Below the pieces are notes generated by a model. That model saw only the letters and a list, made by a program, of their open reading frames with translations, searched no databases and was not told the origin of the DNA. This document shows, one piece after another, positions 24,987 through 34,482 of a stretch of DNA of 64,000 nt; within the stretch, counting starts at the first letter, position 1; the number at the start of each line of letters is the position of its first letter. Source of the DNA: Acidimicrobiia bacterium (GTDB taxonomy: Bacteria > Actinomycetota > Acidimicrobiia > Spongiisociales > JAHEDJ01); NCBI GenBank assembly GCA_035471805.1, contig DATIPS010000023.1, forward strand, positions 1 through 64,000, read 5' to 3'. Both the position numbers and the translations under genes were made by a program.

Positions 24987-25943
24987 ATGACCAGAACCTG
25001 GGTCTTTGTTGAAGAAACTGAAGAGGGACCTGCAACCGTCGGGCTCGAGTTACTGACCAAAGCGAGAGGTTTCGGCGGCGAACTGGCCGCCGTTTTCCTC
25101 GGAAAGGGATCGGAGGAGAACCTCGCCGTACTCGGCGCGCACGGAGCCGCCAAGGTGTTCCACATGACTCCTTCCGATGCTCTGCCCACCGCCGCGGCGG
25201 CCGCGGCCCTCGCAGACCTGGCAGGCAGCCACTCCCCCGACCTGATCCTCTTCGGCCTCACCTATACGGGCCGCGATGTGGCCGGGCGCCTCAGCGCCCG
25301 TATGAACAAGACCATCTTGTCGAACGCCACCGATATCTCGGTGGAAGGCGGAACGGTGACCGTCACCAATGAGATCCTCGGCGGGACGACACTCGTCGAT
25401 GCCGTCTTCGAGAACGATCCGCCGTACCTGGTCATCGCCCGCCCGAAGTCCTTCCCCGCTGAGCCCTCCGGCGGCGGTGCACCCGAAATCGAAACGGTGT
25501 CGCTGCCGGACATCGGCCACGCCGGTTCGGCGATCGTGACGGCGAGCCACACCGAGCATCTCGAGGGACCGAAGCTCGAAGACGCTGCCATCGTGGTTGC
25601 AGCAGGTCGGGGAATCGGGACGGAAGAGGGGTTCGCGGTAATAGAAGAGCTTGCCTCCAAGCTCGGCGCCGCCACGGCCGCGACACGGGCGATCGTCGAT
25701 GCGGGGTGGGTCCCCTATTCCAAGCAGGTCGGCCAGACCGGCAAAACGGTCAAACCGGATGTGTACATCGCGGCCGGTGTCTCGGGGGCGATGCAGCATC
25801 TGGTGGGGATGAAGGACTCCAAAGTCATCATCGCCATCAACAAAGACGAGGAAGCCCCGATCTTCGGGGTGTCTGATCTCGGCGTGGTCGGCGACCTGCA
25901 CAAGGTCCTGCCGAAACTCATCGAAGCACTCGGCAACCGCTAG
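24987..25943 (+). CDS. etfA: Electron transfer flavoprotein alpha subunit
   Basis: ETF alpha, 318 residues, carries the FAD. The C-terminal FAD domain has [14 protein letters not shown], the [29 protein letters not shown] segment (conserved Arg, Gln-Val-Gly, Gly-Lys-Thr) and [30 protein letters not shown]. The N-terminal half pairs with ETF beta. No acyl-CoA dehydrogenase gene is adjacent. Confidence 0.96.
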   Translation: MTRTWVFVEETEEGPATVGLELLTKARGFGGELAAVFLGKGSEENLAVLGAHGAAKVFHMTPSDALPTAAAAAALADLAGSHSPDLILFGLTYTGRDVAGRLSARMNKTILSNATDISVEGGTVTVTNEILGGTTLVDAVFENDPPYLVIARPKSFPAEPSGGGAPEIETVSLPDIGHAGSAIVTASHTEHLEGPKLEDAAIVVAAGRGIGTEEGFAVIEELASKLGAATAATRAIVDAGWVPYSKQVGQTGKTVKPDVYIAAGVSGAMQHLVGMKDSKVIIAINKDEEAPIFGVSDLGVVGDLHKVLPKLIEALGNR

Positions 25944-25964
25944 CCCGGCCGGCCGTCGATTGGC

Positions 25965-25994
25965 ACTGAGCCTCCTCAGGCGAGGAGGCTCAGT
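25965..25994. terminator. Strong bidirectional hairpin between etfA and cdd
   Basis: ACTGAGCCTCCTC and GAGGAGGCTCAGT form a perfect 13-bp stem with a four-base loop, placed between the convergent etfA and cdd genes. The position and strength fit a terminator serving both directions. Confidence 0.8.
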
Positions 25995-26000
25995 CGCGTT

Positions 26001-26393
26001 CTAACTCTCCAGCTTGAATCCGTAGGGGAGCAGTTCGTCGAGAGTGTGTTCGCGTAACTGTCCTGAACCGGCTGTGACGATGACCCTCTCGACGCCGAAC
26101 TCGTTCATCAACTGGCGGCAGTTGCCGCACGGGTAGGCCCCGTCCACGGAGTCGGCGTCAATGCAGGCAACGGCGACCGTGGGGATCTTCCGGGCCCCGG
26201 ACGCGACGGCATGGCTGATCGCAACTCCCTCCGCACAGATAGCAGAGCCGAAGGCTGCGTTCTCGACGTTGGAGCCGCTGTAAACGGCCCCGTCGTCCGC
26301 AACCACCACCGAGCCGACCCGGAATCCACTGTAGGGGGCATAGGCCCTCTCAGCCGCCTCACGAGCGCTCTCAGCGAGATCTGCCGCGTTCAT
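26001..26393 (-). CDS. cdd: Cytidine deaminase
   Basis: Cdd deaminates cytidine and deoxycytidine to uridine forms. The 130-residue protein has the zinc site in AICAEGVAI (Cys and catalytic Glu) and YPCGNCRQLMNEF (two Cys), plus the substrate segment YSGSNVENAA. It is a standard homotetrameric type. Its ATG overlaps the ftsY stop by four bases, so it is the last gene of the smc-ftsY run, while functionally it belongs with deoA, deoB and upp. Confidence 0.95.
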   Translation of the reverse strand: MNAADLAESAREAAERAYAPYSGFRVGSVVVADDGAVYSGSNVENAAFGSAICAEGVAISHAVASGARKIPTVAVACIDADSVDGAYPCGNCRQLMNEFGVERVIVTAGSGQLREHTLDELLPYGFKLES

Positions 26394-27418
26394 GCGTCCG
26401 CCAGAAGTGCATCGACGAACGCTCTGGGCTCAAACGGGATCAAATCCTCCACACCCTCTCCTATGCCGATGAACTTCACCGGAACACCGTAGTCCTGCTC
26501 GATCGCCACCACGATGCCGCCCTTGGCGGTGCCGTCGAGTTTCGTGAGCACTATCCCGGTGACCCCGACAACTTCGGTGAACTGTTCGATCTGGGCAAGG
26601 CCGTTTTGTCCGGTCGTGGCGTCGAGCACCAGCAATACCTCGTCGACCGAACCGGCCTCTCGTTCCAGTACGCGGACAATTTTTCCCAGTTCCTGCATGA
26701 GGTTGTGCTTGGAGTGGAGCCGGCCGGCCGTGTCCACGATGACGACGTCCAGGCGGCGCGCCCTGGCTGCCTGAAACGCGTCGAAAGCCACGGCTGCCGG
26801 ATCGGCACCAGCCTGCCCGGAGACGATCTCGACCCCGACCCTGTCCGCCCAGGTCTTCAGCTGCGCGTCGGCAGCCGCCCGGAATGTGTCCGCGGCTCCC
26901 AGTAGCGCCGTCGAACCCGACGCCTCGATCCGGGCGGCGAGTTTGGCGATGCTGGTCGTCTTGCCGACTCCGTTCACGCCGACCACGACGACCACACTGG
27001 GCGAACCGTCGAGATGGAGGTCGCGCTCCTTACCGTCGAGGATGGCGAGCAGTTCGTCATGGAGGATCTGCCTGGCGTCGACTGCCTCACCGGGATCGGA
27101 AGCACGCACCCGTCCGACCACTTCCGCGGTGGCTCGCACACCAACATCCGCAGCGATGAGGGCCTCTTCCAGCCCGGCCCAGAACTCCCCGTCCACCGGT
27201 CCCCGATTGAAGAGGCCTTTCAGGCGACCGCCCAGCGCTCGTCGGGTCTTCTCGAGACGATCGGCAAGCGACCCGGCTCCCGGGATTGTGTCCGGCCGGG
27301 GCCGTGTCATCTCCAGCGTGCCGGCTTGCGCGAGGCCACGTCGACGCCGGCGGAGAACGAACACGCCCAATACGATGGCAAGCGCGACCGCGATGGCGAT
27401 GAGAAGCACGGGATCCAT
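26390..27418 (-). CDS. ftsY: Signal recognition particle receptor FtsY
   Basis: FtsY, 342 residues, docks Ffh-ribosome complexes to the translocon. It has an N-terminal membrane helix (about 4-23) followed by basic RRRRR, in place of the acidic A domain of proteobacteria. The NG domain has GVNGVGKTTSIAKL, DTFRAAADAQL, DTAGRLHSKHNLM and TKLDGTAKGG. It lies 11 bases after smc in the same direction, a frequent actinobacterial order. Confidence 0.96.
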   Translation of the reverse strand: MDPVLLIAIAVALAIVLGVFVLRRRRRGLAQAGTLEMTRPRPDTIPGAGSLADRLEKTRRALGGRLKGLFNRGPVDGEFWAGLEEALIAADVGVRATAEVVGRVRASDPGEAVDARQILHDELLAILDGKERDLHLDGSPSVVVVVGVNGVGKTTSIAKLAARIEASGSTALLGAADTFRAAADAQLKTWADRVGVEIVSGQAGADPAAVAFDAFQAARARRLDVVIVDTAGRLHSKHNLMQELGKIVRVLEREAGSVDEVLLVLDATTGQNGLAQIEQFTEVVGVTGIVLTKLDGTAKGGIVVAIEQDYGVPVKFIGIGEGVEDLIPFEPRAFVDALLADA

Positions 27419-27429
27419 GACGGACGATT

Positions 27430-30400
27430 CTACGACGAAGAGACCGTCACGGGAGATTCAACCATCCGTTTGGCGATGACTTTCGACGAGCCACCCGGCT
27501 CCATCGTTACCCCGTAGAGGATGTCCGCAGCCTCCATGGTCTGCTGCTGGTGCGTGACGATCACGAGTTGGGCGGTCCGACGGAACTCGTCGACCAGCCG
27601 CAGGAATCGACGGAGATTGGCATCGTCGAGGGCCGCTTCGACCTCGTCGACGATGTAGAACGGGCTTGGACGGGCTTTGAACACCGCGAACAGAAACGCC
27701 AGCGCGGCCAGCGACCGCTCACCACCGGACAAGAGCGACAATCGGCCTACTTTCTTGCCGAGCGGCTGAGCCTCGATATCGACACCGGTGGCGAGCAGGT
27801 CGTCCGGTTCCGTCAGCACGAGGCGGCCTCGTCCTCCCGGGAAGAGCACCGAGAAATGCTGTTCGTAGGCCGCCGCCACCTCGTCGAAAGCGGTCTTGAA
27901 CAGGCCGACGATCTCCTCATCGAGGGCGGCAATCACCTTGCGGAGTTCGTTCCTGCTGCTCTCTAGATCATCCAACTGTTCCTGGAGATTAGATCGCCGC
28001 GCCTCGAGTTCCTGATACTCATCCGCAGCCAGCGGGTTGATCGTCCCCATCCTCCGCAACTCGGCCTCGAGCGAAGCCAACCGCTCCCTGTGATTGGTCC
28101 CTTCTTCGACATCCGGAGCAGGTGCGGCGAGTGCTTGCTCCTCTGAAGCGTCGACGTCGCGGCGCAACGCCTCTGCCACCGACTCCAAACGAACCTTCAA
28201 CTCGGCGGATTCGACGTCGAGCCTGGCGCGTAGTTCCTTCCTCTCGGCGATCGACAGCCGGATCTCGTCGAGCAGGGTGCGAGCTGCCGTGAGTCGCTCT
28301 CCGGCCTCGCCGGCAGCTCGACGAAGTTCGATCTGGCGCTCGCGCAGGGTCGCTATGTGCATCCGGACGGCCGCAAGGCTGCGCCGGGCACCTTCCTGAG
28401 CCTTCTCCAGCACCTCGAGACGTTGCGGGTCGTCGGGGCGATCGATCAGATCCTGGAGCTCGCCCTGTATCGAGACCAGACGGTCCTCGAGCAAGCGGCG
28501 GCGTTCGACGACCGCGCCCAGCTCGGAGGCGGCTTGCTGTCTCTCCTCCCGTGCGGCGTCTCGTTGCACGGCAACCAACCTGCGGCGCTCGGCCAGTTCC
28601 TCCCATGCCTGCTGGCGTTCAGCCTCTTCGCCCTCCAGCGCATTCAGACGTCCTCGCAGCTCGGCGATCCGGGACTCCCGCCCGGCCGCGGACTCCAGCA
28701 GAAGGGATCGGCGTTGCTCGAGCCGGTCGATCTCGTGTACAACCGCGCTCCGCGTGCGCTCGAGGCGGGCCAGTGCTTCCGTGGCTCCCGAGAGGTCGGT
28801 CTCGATGAGCTCCAAAGCCTCGAGCGCCTTGCGCTCGACATCGCGTGTCATCTCGAAGTCCCGGCGGGCTGCCACGTGCCTGCTCTCGGCCCGGGCCAGG
28901 GCAATCCCGGCCTCCTCGAGCGCTACGCGCGCATGCTCGAGGACGGCCGGCGTGGCCCCATCGGGGTGGGCCACCCGGATGCCGTCGGCGGTGATCAGAT
29001 CTCCCTCGGGAGTGACCACCCGGAGGGCCGGGTGCTTTGCAACGATCTGCCATCCGGCCGACCATCCCTCGGCGACGATCACATCGCCGAGAAGGGCCGC
29101 AGCCAGGTCGCGATCGGCTTGCGGCCCCAGGATGTCGACGAGGACCTGCAGGCCGTATGCTGCCGCAACGGGCCTTGCCGGTAAATCGCCCGAGGTGAAC
29201 CGGGAGGTGACGAGAGGAACACCTCCAAGACCGTGGGCCTTGAGATCTCCGACGACCTGTTCTACGGCCTCCGGGGATTTCACAGCCAGTGCATCGCTCC
29301 AGGCACCTAATGCCGCATCGACTGCGGCCGCGAAGCCATCCGGTACGTCGAGAACCATGGAGACGCTCCCCCGCACGCCCGAGGCAGCTGCCGCCCGGTC
29401 CCGGGCTTGCGGGTCGGCGAGGCCGTCTGCTGCGGCTTCGAGAGCCTCTACTCGTGCACCTGCCGCCGAAACGAGCAGGCGAGCTTCCTGGAGGTCGGAT
29501 TCGGCGCTCTCCCAGATCTTCTGCTGGTTGCGACGGTCTGCGACGGCCATTTCGTGGCTCTGCTGGGCCACGGTCGCGTCGATATCGTGCTGCTCGATCT
29601 CATTCTTGAGCCGGTCTGTCTCAATCGACTCGGCTTCCAGCTGCGCATGGAGTGCTTCGAGCCGACGACCGACCTGATCGGCCTCACGCTCGTCTCTCAC
29701 AACGGCGGCGTTCAACGACCCGAGGTCGCCGCGCACCGCCGCGATCGCCCCCTCTGTCGGCATCTGCTCCTGTTCGGCAAGCGAGCGCTCTTCGTCCTCG
29801 AACTCTCGATGAGCCCGCTCTGCCCGGTCGGCCTCGGCCCTGGCGCGCCGTTCTTCGTCGGAGCTCTTGGCCAGTTCAGACTGGATCTGCCTAGCTTCTT
29901 CTTGCACATCCCGCCGCCGCTCGCCGGCCCCCTGGATACGTTGCGAGAGAGCGCGATGTCGCTCGTGTGCCACCTGACCGATGCGCCGGAATCGTTCGGC
30001 GGCCGTTTCGAGCCGCGCCGCCGCCGCGGTGTCTTCCTCGAGCCTGCGACCGGTGTCTCCTGCCGCGACCGTCAACGGCCCGATAGAAGCAGACAGCCTC
30101 GCCTCCTCTTCCCCGGCCTCGACCAGCCATTTGTCCAGTTCGGCGTGCTCGCCGTCGACGACGGACAATCTCCGGCTGATGGCACGGAGGTCCTCTCCAC
30201 CCAGGTAGAGGCGAAGTGCCCGCACCTCGCCGCGAACGACCAGGTAGCGCTCTGCCGCCCTGGCCTGACGCCGGAGAGGCCGGATTTGTCGTTGGAGTTC
30301 TCCGAGTATGTCCTTGAGACGGACAAGGTCGGCATCGGTGGCGTCGAGACGCCGGATGGCGCGGTCCTTTCTCAACCGATGCTTGAGCACCCCGGCCGCC

Positions 30401-30888
30401 TCCTCGATGACCGACCTGTGGTCCTCGGGTTTGGCGTTGAGAATCTGATCGAGTTGACCCTGGCCGACAATGACGTGTTGATGTCTGCCGACGCCACTGT
30501 CGGACAGCAACTCCTGCACATCGAGGAGGCGCACGTCGACGCCGTTGATCTCGTAGTCCGATGAACCATCCCTGTACAGACGGCGGCTTATCGAAACCTC
30601 ATCGAGGTCGAGGGGCAGCGAACGGGACAGGTTGTCGAAGGTGAGGGTGACCTCGGCTCTGCCGAGGGCCGGCCGGGTGGCGGTTCCGGCGAAGATGACG
30701 TCTTCCATCTTCTGTGTACGCAACGTGCGAGTCGACTGGGTGCCCATCACCCACGCGATCGCATCGACGATATTGGATTTGCCCGAGCCGTTGGGCCCGA
30801 CCACGACCGTGACGCCGGGTTCGAGTTCCAGGCGCGTTCGATCGGCGAACGACTTGAATCCAACTATCTTCAGCGTCTTGAGATACAA
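27430..30888 (-). CDS. smc: Chromosome segregation protein SMC
   Basis: SMC, 1152 residues, condenses and segregates the chromosome with ScpA and ScpB. Walker A is GPNGSGKSN in the N-terminal head, followed by two long coiled coils around a hinge near residues 500-640. The C-terminal head has the signature LLSGGERSLAALAFLFA and Walker B FYIVDEVEAALDDAN. TTG 30888 is chosen because AAAGGTG lies eight bases before it and the product then starts YLKTLKIVGFKSFA, the family N terminus. ScpAB genes are not in the window. Confidence 0.96.
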   Translation of the reverse strand: MYLKTLKIVGFKSFADRTRLELEPGVTVVVGPNGSGKSNIVDAIAWVMGTQSTRTLRTQKMEDVIFAGTATRPALGRAEVTLTFDNLSRSLPLDLDEVSISRRLYRDGSSDYEINGVDVRLLDVQELLSDSGVGRHQHVIVGQGQLDQILNAKPEDHRSVIEEAAGVLKHRLRKDRAIRRLDATDADLVRLKDILGELQRQIRPLRRQARAAERYLVVRGEVRALRLYLGGEDLRAISRRLSVVDGEHAELDKWLVEAGEEEARLSASIGPLTVAAGDTGRRLEEDTAAAARLETAAERFRRIGQVAHERHRALSQRIQGAGERRRDVQEEARQIQSELAKSSDEERRARAEADRAERAHREFEDEERSLAEQEQMPTEGAIAAVRGDLGSLNAAVVRDEREADQVGRRLEALHAQLEAESIETDRLKNEIEQHDIDATVAQQSHEMAVADRRNQQKIWESAESDLQEARLLVSAAGARVEALEAAADGLADPQARDRAAAASGVRGSVSMVLDVPDGFAAAVDAALGAWSDALAVKSPEAVEQVVGDLKAHGLGGVPLVTSRFTSGDLPARPVAAAYGLQVLVDILGPQADRDLAAALLGDVIVAEGWSAGWQIVAKHPALRVVTPEGDLITADGIRVAHPDGATPAVLEHARVALEEAGIALARAESRHVAARRDFEMTRDVERKALEALELIETDLSGATEALARLERTRSAVVHEIDRLEQRRSLLLESAAGRESRIAELRGRLNALEGEEAERQQAWEELAERRRLVAVQRDAAREERQQAASELGAVVERRRLLEDRLVSIQGELQDLIDRPDDPQRLEVLEKAQEGARRSLAAVRMHIATLRERQIELRRAAGEAGERLTAARTLLDEIRLSIAERKELRARLDVESAELKVRLESVAEALRRDVDASEEQALAAPAPDVEEGTNHRERLASLEAELRRMGTINPLAADEYQELEARRSNLQEQLDDLESSRNELRKVIAALDEEIVGLFKTAFDEVAAAYEQHFSVLFPGGRGRLVLTEPDDLLATGVDIEAQPLGKKVGRLSLLSGGERSLAALAFLFAVFKARPSPFYIVDEVEAALDDANLRRFLRLVDEFRRTAQLVIVTHQQQTMEAADILYGVTMEPGGSSKVIAKRMVESPVTVSSS

Positions 30889-30947
30889 CGAACTACACCT
30901 TTGTGATTCCGGCAGGCTATCACAGACCGAAAGCGATCCAGCGTTTG

Positions 30948-31238
30948 CTACAAGCGAATTTCGAAGCCCCTCGTGGCCTTCTCGGGGTCGACCCTTCTCT
31001 CCGCAACTTCGCCGACTCGCGCCCAGCGCGGACCGCGCCGCACCCACCGTGCAAACGATTCGACGGCCGTCGCGGATCCCTGAGCATGGATCTCAACACG
31101 ACCGTCGGCCAGGTTGCGGACCCAGCCGTCAACTCCGGCCTCCCGCGCCGCCTCGACGGTGCCCGCCCGGAAGCCAACCCCCTGAACGCGACCGGACACG
31201 ACCAACCGCACGGCGGTCAGATCTGACAGGTCGGACAC
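30948..31238 (-). CDS. acyP: Acylphosphatase
   Basis: A small (about 96 residues) acylphosphatase that hydrolyses carboxyl-phosphate bonds. The motif VSGRVQGVGFRAGT holds the phosphate loop and catalytic Arg, and GWVRNLADGRVEIHAQG supplies the catalytic Asn. GTG 31238 gives a 22-base overlap with mutM. A CTG at 31220 that overlaps the mutM stop (CTGA) and a GTG further in are alternatives. Located between mutM and smc, a common arrangement in actinobacteria. Confidence 0.92.
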   Translation of the reverse strand: MSDLSDLTAVRLVVSGRVQGVGFRAGTVEAAREAGVDGWVRNLADGRVEIHAQGSATAVESFARWVRRGPRWARVGEVAERRVDPEKATRGFEIRL

Positions 31239-32047
31239 CAGAAGCTGCTCCTTCCTCCGATCACCGTTCGCTCGATTGCTGTTCCATCACGCCCGCAGTG
31301 TTCACCGGCGCGTCCGTAGACCTTCAAACGTGCGAGATACTCCCCCGCCCTGCCGTCGGGCAAGAGATATGCGAGGTCGTTGAGGCTCGTCCCGCCGAAC
31401 CGCAGCCCGGCACGCAGGACGGGGCCGATGGAGCCGCGCAAGAGACGGACCTCCTCCTTGGTCAACGTCCCGGCCGCCCGGCCCGGACGGATGCGCGCCC
31501 GATGGAGTACCTCATCTGCGTAGATGTTGCCCAGCCCGGCAACGAACCGCTGGTCGAGCAGCAATGACTTGATGGCAACCGTCCTGTCCGCCAGCCGGGC
31601 GATCAGCTGGGGATAGCGCGGGAGATCGTCCAATGCATCCGGGCCGAGCAGGGCAAAGGGCTGTGCGTCGAACTCATCCGGTGTCAAGACGGCGGTGAAC
31701 CCGAAGGTACGCGGATCGACGAAGTGCAGTTCCTGATTCCGGTCGGTCTCGACGACCACGTGCGTATGAGGAATTCGATCGCTTCCGGCGGCCTCGAGAC
31801 GAATCCGGCCCGACATTCCCAGATGGATGACCCAGGTGAGGTCGCCTTCGACTTCGATCAGCATGAACTTGCCATGCCGTCCCACCGAATCGACGCGCCG
31901 GCCGAGAAGGCGGTCGCGAAAGTCGCGCGGACGCGGTTGACGACGGGTCATCCGCGGGTGATCAGCCCGAACACCGACGACCACTGCTCCCTCCAGAGCA
32001 GGAGCGAGCGACCGACGAACGGTCTCTACTTCGGGAAGTTCGGGCAT
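31217..32047 (-). CDS. mutM: Formamidopyrimidine-DNA glycosylase with altered zinc finger
   Basis: Fpg/MutM excises 8-oxoguanine and formamidopyrimidines. The 276-residue protein begins PELPEVETV with the catalytic Pro and Glu, has GRHGKFMLIE with the catalytic Lys and QRFVAGLGNIYADEVL in the helix-two-turn-helix. The C-terminal zinc finger normally has four Cys (CX2C-X16-CX2C). Here it reads C251-G-R-D254 followed by C271-P-T-C274, so the second Cys is Asp. His250 next to Cys251 might substitute or zinc affinity may be changed. Everything else is intact. Confidence 0.94.
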   Translation of the reverse strand: MPELPEVETVRRSLAPALEGAVVVGVRADHPRMTRRQPRPRDFRDRLLGRRVDSVGRHGKFMLIEVEGDLTWVIHLGMSGRIRLEAAGSDRIPHTHVVVETDRNQELHFVDPRTFGFTAVLTPDEFDAQPFALLGPDALDDLPRYPQLIARLADRTVAIKSLLLDQRFVAGLGNIYADEVLHRARIRPGRAAGTLTKEEVRLLRGSIGPVLRAGLRFGGTSLNDLAYLLPDGRAGEYLARLKVYGRAGEHCGRDGTAIERTVIGGRSSFWCPTCQI

Positions 32048-32113
32048 ATCGAGTTTCCGGGTGGCAGCTGGCAGGTAGCAGGATACGGGCTCACCGAAGC
32101 AAGTTGGGGTGGG

Positions 32114-32794
32114 CTACGGCTGCCGTTGCTCCTGCAGAGACTCGAGGGCTCGCTGGGCGGCGGCCTGCTCGGCTTCCTTCTTCGAGCGGCCGCTGCCGGC
32201 TCCGATGATCTCCCCGTCGACCATCACGGTCGCAGAGAAGACGCGATCGTGATCTGGGCCGTCTCCGTCGACTTCATACGCGGGTGTCTTCGTCTGCGCG
32301 GCGAGCACTTCCTGCAATCGCGTCTTGTAGTCGAGGCGACCGGGACTCGCTGCCTTCTCCCGGATCAGCGGCTCCCAGTGCTCGATGATCACCGAGCGGG
32401 CCGCCTCCATTCCGGCATCCAGGTAGACCGCCGCCAGGATGGCTTCCAGACCGTCGGCGAGTATCGAAGCCTTCTCGCGCCCACCGGTCGACTCCTCTCC
32501 CCTGCCGAGCCGAATGTCCGCACCCAGTTCGATCTGTCGGGCGATTCGAGCCAGCTCGGACCGGTTGACGCAGGCGGCCCGCACCTTGGCCATCTGACCT
32601 TCCTGCAGTTGCGGAAACTCGAAGAAGAGGAAATCGGTGACTACCAGCTGGAGAACGGCATCTCCGAGGAATTCGAGTCGTTCGTTGGAGGGCTCGGCCG
32701 GCTGTTCGGACTCCAGCGATCGGTGGGTCAATGCATGCACCAGCAGATCCGGTGAGCGAAAGGTATGCCCGAGGCGCTGCTGAAGCTCCTTCAA
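32114..32794 (-). CDS. rnc: Ribonuclease III
   Basis: RNase III processes rRNA precursors and other double-stranded RNA. The 226-residue protein has the signature NERLEFLGDAVLQLV, the metal-binding GLEAILAAVYLDAG segment, and a C-terminal double-stranded RNA-binding domain (DYKTRLQEVLAAQ ... GRSKKEAEQAAAQRAL). TTG 32794 overlaps the plsX stop as TTGA and gives the family N terminus. The long upstream frame is antisense-like sequence inside plsX and is not used. Confidence 0.95.
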   Translation of the reverse strand: MKELQQRLGHTFRSPDLLVHALTHRSLESEQPAEPSNERLEFLGDAVLQLVVTDFLFFEFPQLQEGQMAKVRAACVNRSELARIARQIELGADIRLGRGEESTGGREKASILADGLEAILAAVYLDAGMEAARSVIIEHWEPLIREKAASPGRLDYKTRLQEVLAAQTKTPAYEVDGDGPDHDRVFSATVMVDGEIIGAGSGRSKKEAEQAAAQRALESLQEQRQP

Positions 32795-33762
32795 GTGCTG
32801 ATCCGCCTGGCTACATGGCCGGCCAGATCTCGAGCAGCCCCTTCGGCCGCCATCCTGACCGCATGGGCGATGGCGATTCTGGAAGATGAGCCGTGCGCTA
32901 TCACCACCACACCGTGGGTACCCAACAGGTGCCCGCCACCGTGCTCTTCGTGATCGATGCTCTTGCGGATCTCCGCCATGACCGGGACCAGGGCGGCCAC
33001 TTCTTCCGGAGGGAGCTTGATCAGTGCGGACCGGAAGAACTCGGCAATGAACTCCACCGCGCCTTCGGTTGTCTTGAGAAGGACATTGCCCGTGAAACCG
33101 TCTGTGACGAACACGTCGGCCCGATCTGAGGCGAGATCGCGGCCTTCCACATTGCCGATGAAGTTGAGACTGGTGGAGCGAAACAACTCGTAGGCGGCCT
33201 TCTCCAGGTCCCTGCCTTTGCCCTCCTCCTCGCCGATGTTCAAGAGGCCGACGCGCGGGCGCGGCACTCCGAGGTAGAGCTCTGCAACCACGGCACCCAT
33301 GACGCCAAACTGCACCAGGTGCTCCGGCTTGCACTCGGTATTGGCCCCGGAATCGAGGACTACCGTGTGACTGCCCGGGGTCGGAAAGATCGAAGCGACC
33401 GCCGGTCGCAAAACACCGGGCAGCCTCCGGAGAAACACTGCCGCGGCGGCCAGCGTTGCTCCGGTGGAACCGGCGGAGACCAGCGCGTCGGCTTCGCCCG
33501 CTCTCACCAGCCTCGCGGCCACCGCGATCGAAGCATCCGGCTTCTCCCTGATGGCTCGCGCCGGATCCTCGTGCATCTCGATCAGTTGTTGAGCCCCGAC
33601 CACGGGGAGATCCGCTCCGAGCGCGGACAAGCGATCGGCAATGATCGAAGGTTCACCGACGAGAATCACTTCATGGCCGGCCGCGGCCGCGGCTACGCCA
33701 CCGGCGATTATTTCGTCGGGGGCGTTGTCACCCCCCATCGCGTCGAGGGCTACACGGGCCAT
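32791..33762 (-). CDS. plsX: Phosphate acyltransferase PlsX
   Basis: PlsX makes acyl-phosphate from acyl-ACP for phospholipid synthesis by PlsY. The 323-residue protein starts MARVALDAMGGDNAPDEII and contains VSAGSTGATLAAA, the LNIGEEEGKG segment and VTDGFTGNVLLKTTEG. It follows rpmF by ten bases and precedes rnc with a four-base overlap, the common rpmF-plsX-rnc order. Confidence 0.96.
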   Translation of the reverse strand: MARVALDAMGGDNAPDEIIAGGVAAAAAGHEVILVGEPSIIADRLSALGADLPVVGAQQLIEMHEDPARAIREKPDASIAVAARLVRAGEADALVSAGSTGATLAAAAVFLRRLPGVLRPAVASIFPTPGSHTVVLDSGANTECKPEHLVQFGVMGAVVAELYLGVPRPRVGLLNIGEEEGKGRDLEKAAYELFRSTSLNFIGNVEGRDLASDRADVFVTDGFTGNVLLKTTEGAVEFIAEFFRSALIKLPPEEVAALVPVMAEIRKSIDHEEHGGGHLLGTHGVVVIAHGSSSRIAIAHAVRMAAEGAARDLAGHVARRIST

Positions 33763-33772
33763 GGTCGGCAGG

Positions 33773-33949
33773 CTATTCGGTGTCGATAATCTCGCGACCG
33801 CGGTAGGTACCGCAGTTCGGGCAGGCGCGGTGCGGCAGCTTGGGGCTGTGGCACTGCGGGCAATTCGACGCGCCGGTACGATTCAGCTTCCACTGAGCTT
33901 TCCGCCGCCGCGTGCGAGAGCGCGACATCTTCTTCTTGGGCACCGCCAT
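33773..33949 (-). CDS. rpmF: 50S ribosomal protein L32
   Basis: L32, 58 residues. It begins MAVPKKKMSRSRTRRRKAQW, the family signature, and has a complete four-Cys zinc ribbon (Cys30, Cys33, Cys43, Cys46: CPQC and CPNC). It lies between the DUF177 gene and plsX. The DUF177-rpmF pairing is conserved across many phyla. Confidence 0.97.
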   Translation of the reverse strand: MAVPKKKMSRSRTRRRKAQWKLNRTGASNCPQCHSPKLPHRACPNCGTYRGREIIDTE

Positions 33950-33960
33950 GGGCGCACTCC

Positions 33961-34482
33961 TTAGGTGTCCTGAGGGTCCAGCAGCTGCCGCAGGGCAGCA
34001 AGTGGGTGGTCCGACTCGTCAGTATGGCCGGAACACGGATTGGTATTCAAGTCGGTTCCGCACACAGTGCAAAGTCCTTTGCAGTCGGGCCGGCAGAGAG
34101 GGGCCAGCGGAAGGTCCAGCACGACCTCGTCTCGAACTGCCGGTTCGAGGTCGATCGTCCCGTCGGACTGGAGGCGGCGGCCGTCTTCGTCGGGCACCGC
34201 CTGGTAGACCTGCATCACATCGACCGACCGTTCATCGTCCCATTCGGATAGGCAGCGGTGACAGGTAAGGGTCGCTCGGAATGTCGCTCTGCCGTTGGCA
34301 ACGACACCGTCGGACAAGGCCGAAACCCGCAACGTCAACCGGACGTCGTCATCGACCTGCCCGCTGTCGAGGTTCACCTCGACATGGCCTTGAACCCGGT
34401 ATTCGCGGTGGTCCCCGGGCCGCAGTTCACCAACGGCGACGACGAACGGCGAGGGAACAGAGTCACCCGAAGCTCTACTCAC
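33961..34482 (-). CDS. DUF177/YceD family protein
   Basis: YceD proteins are linked to 23S rRNA processing or ribosome assembly and almost always sit upstream of rpmF, as here. The 173-residue protein has the paired cysteines CHRCLSEWDDE and the C-terminal cluster CRPDCKGLCTVCGTDLN, likely zinc binding. GTG 34482 overlaps the stop of the coiled-coil gene (GTGA). Confidence 0.9.
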   Translation of the reverse strand: MSRASGDSVPSPFVVAVGELRPGDHREYRVQGHVEVNLDSGQVDDDVRLTLRVSALSDGVVANGRATFRATLTCHRCLSEWDDERSVDVMQVYQAVPDEDGRRLQSDGTIDLEPAVRDEVVLDLPLAPLCRPDCKGLCTVCGTDLNTNPCSGHTDESDHPLAALRQLLDPQDT

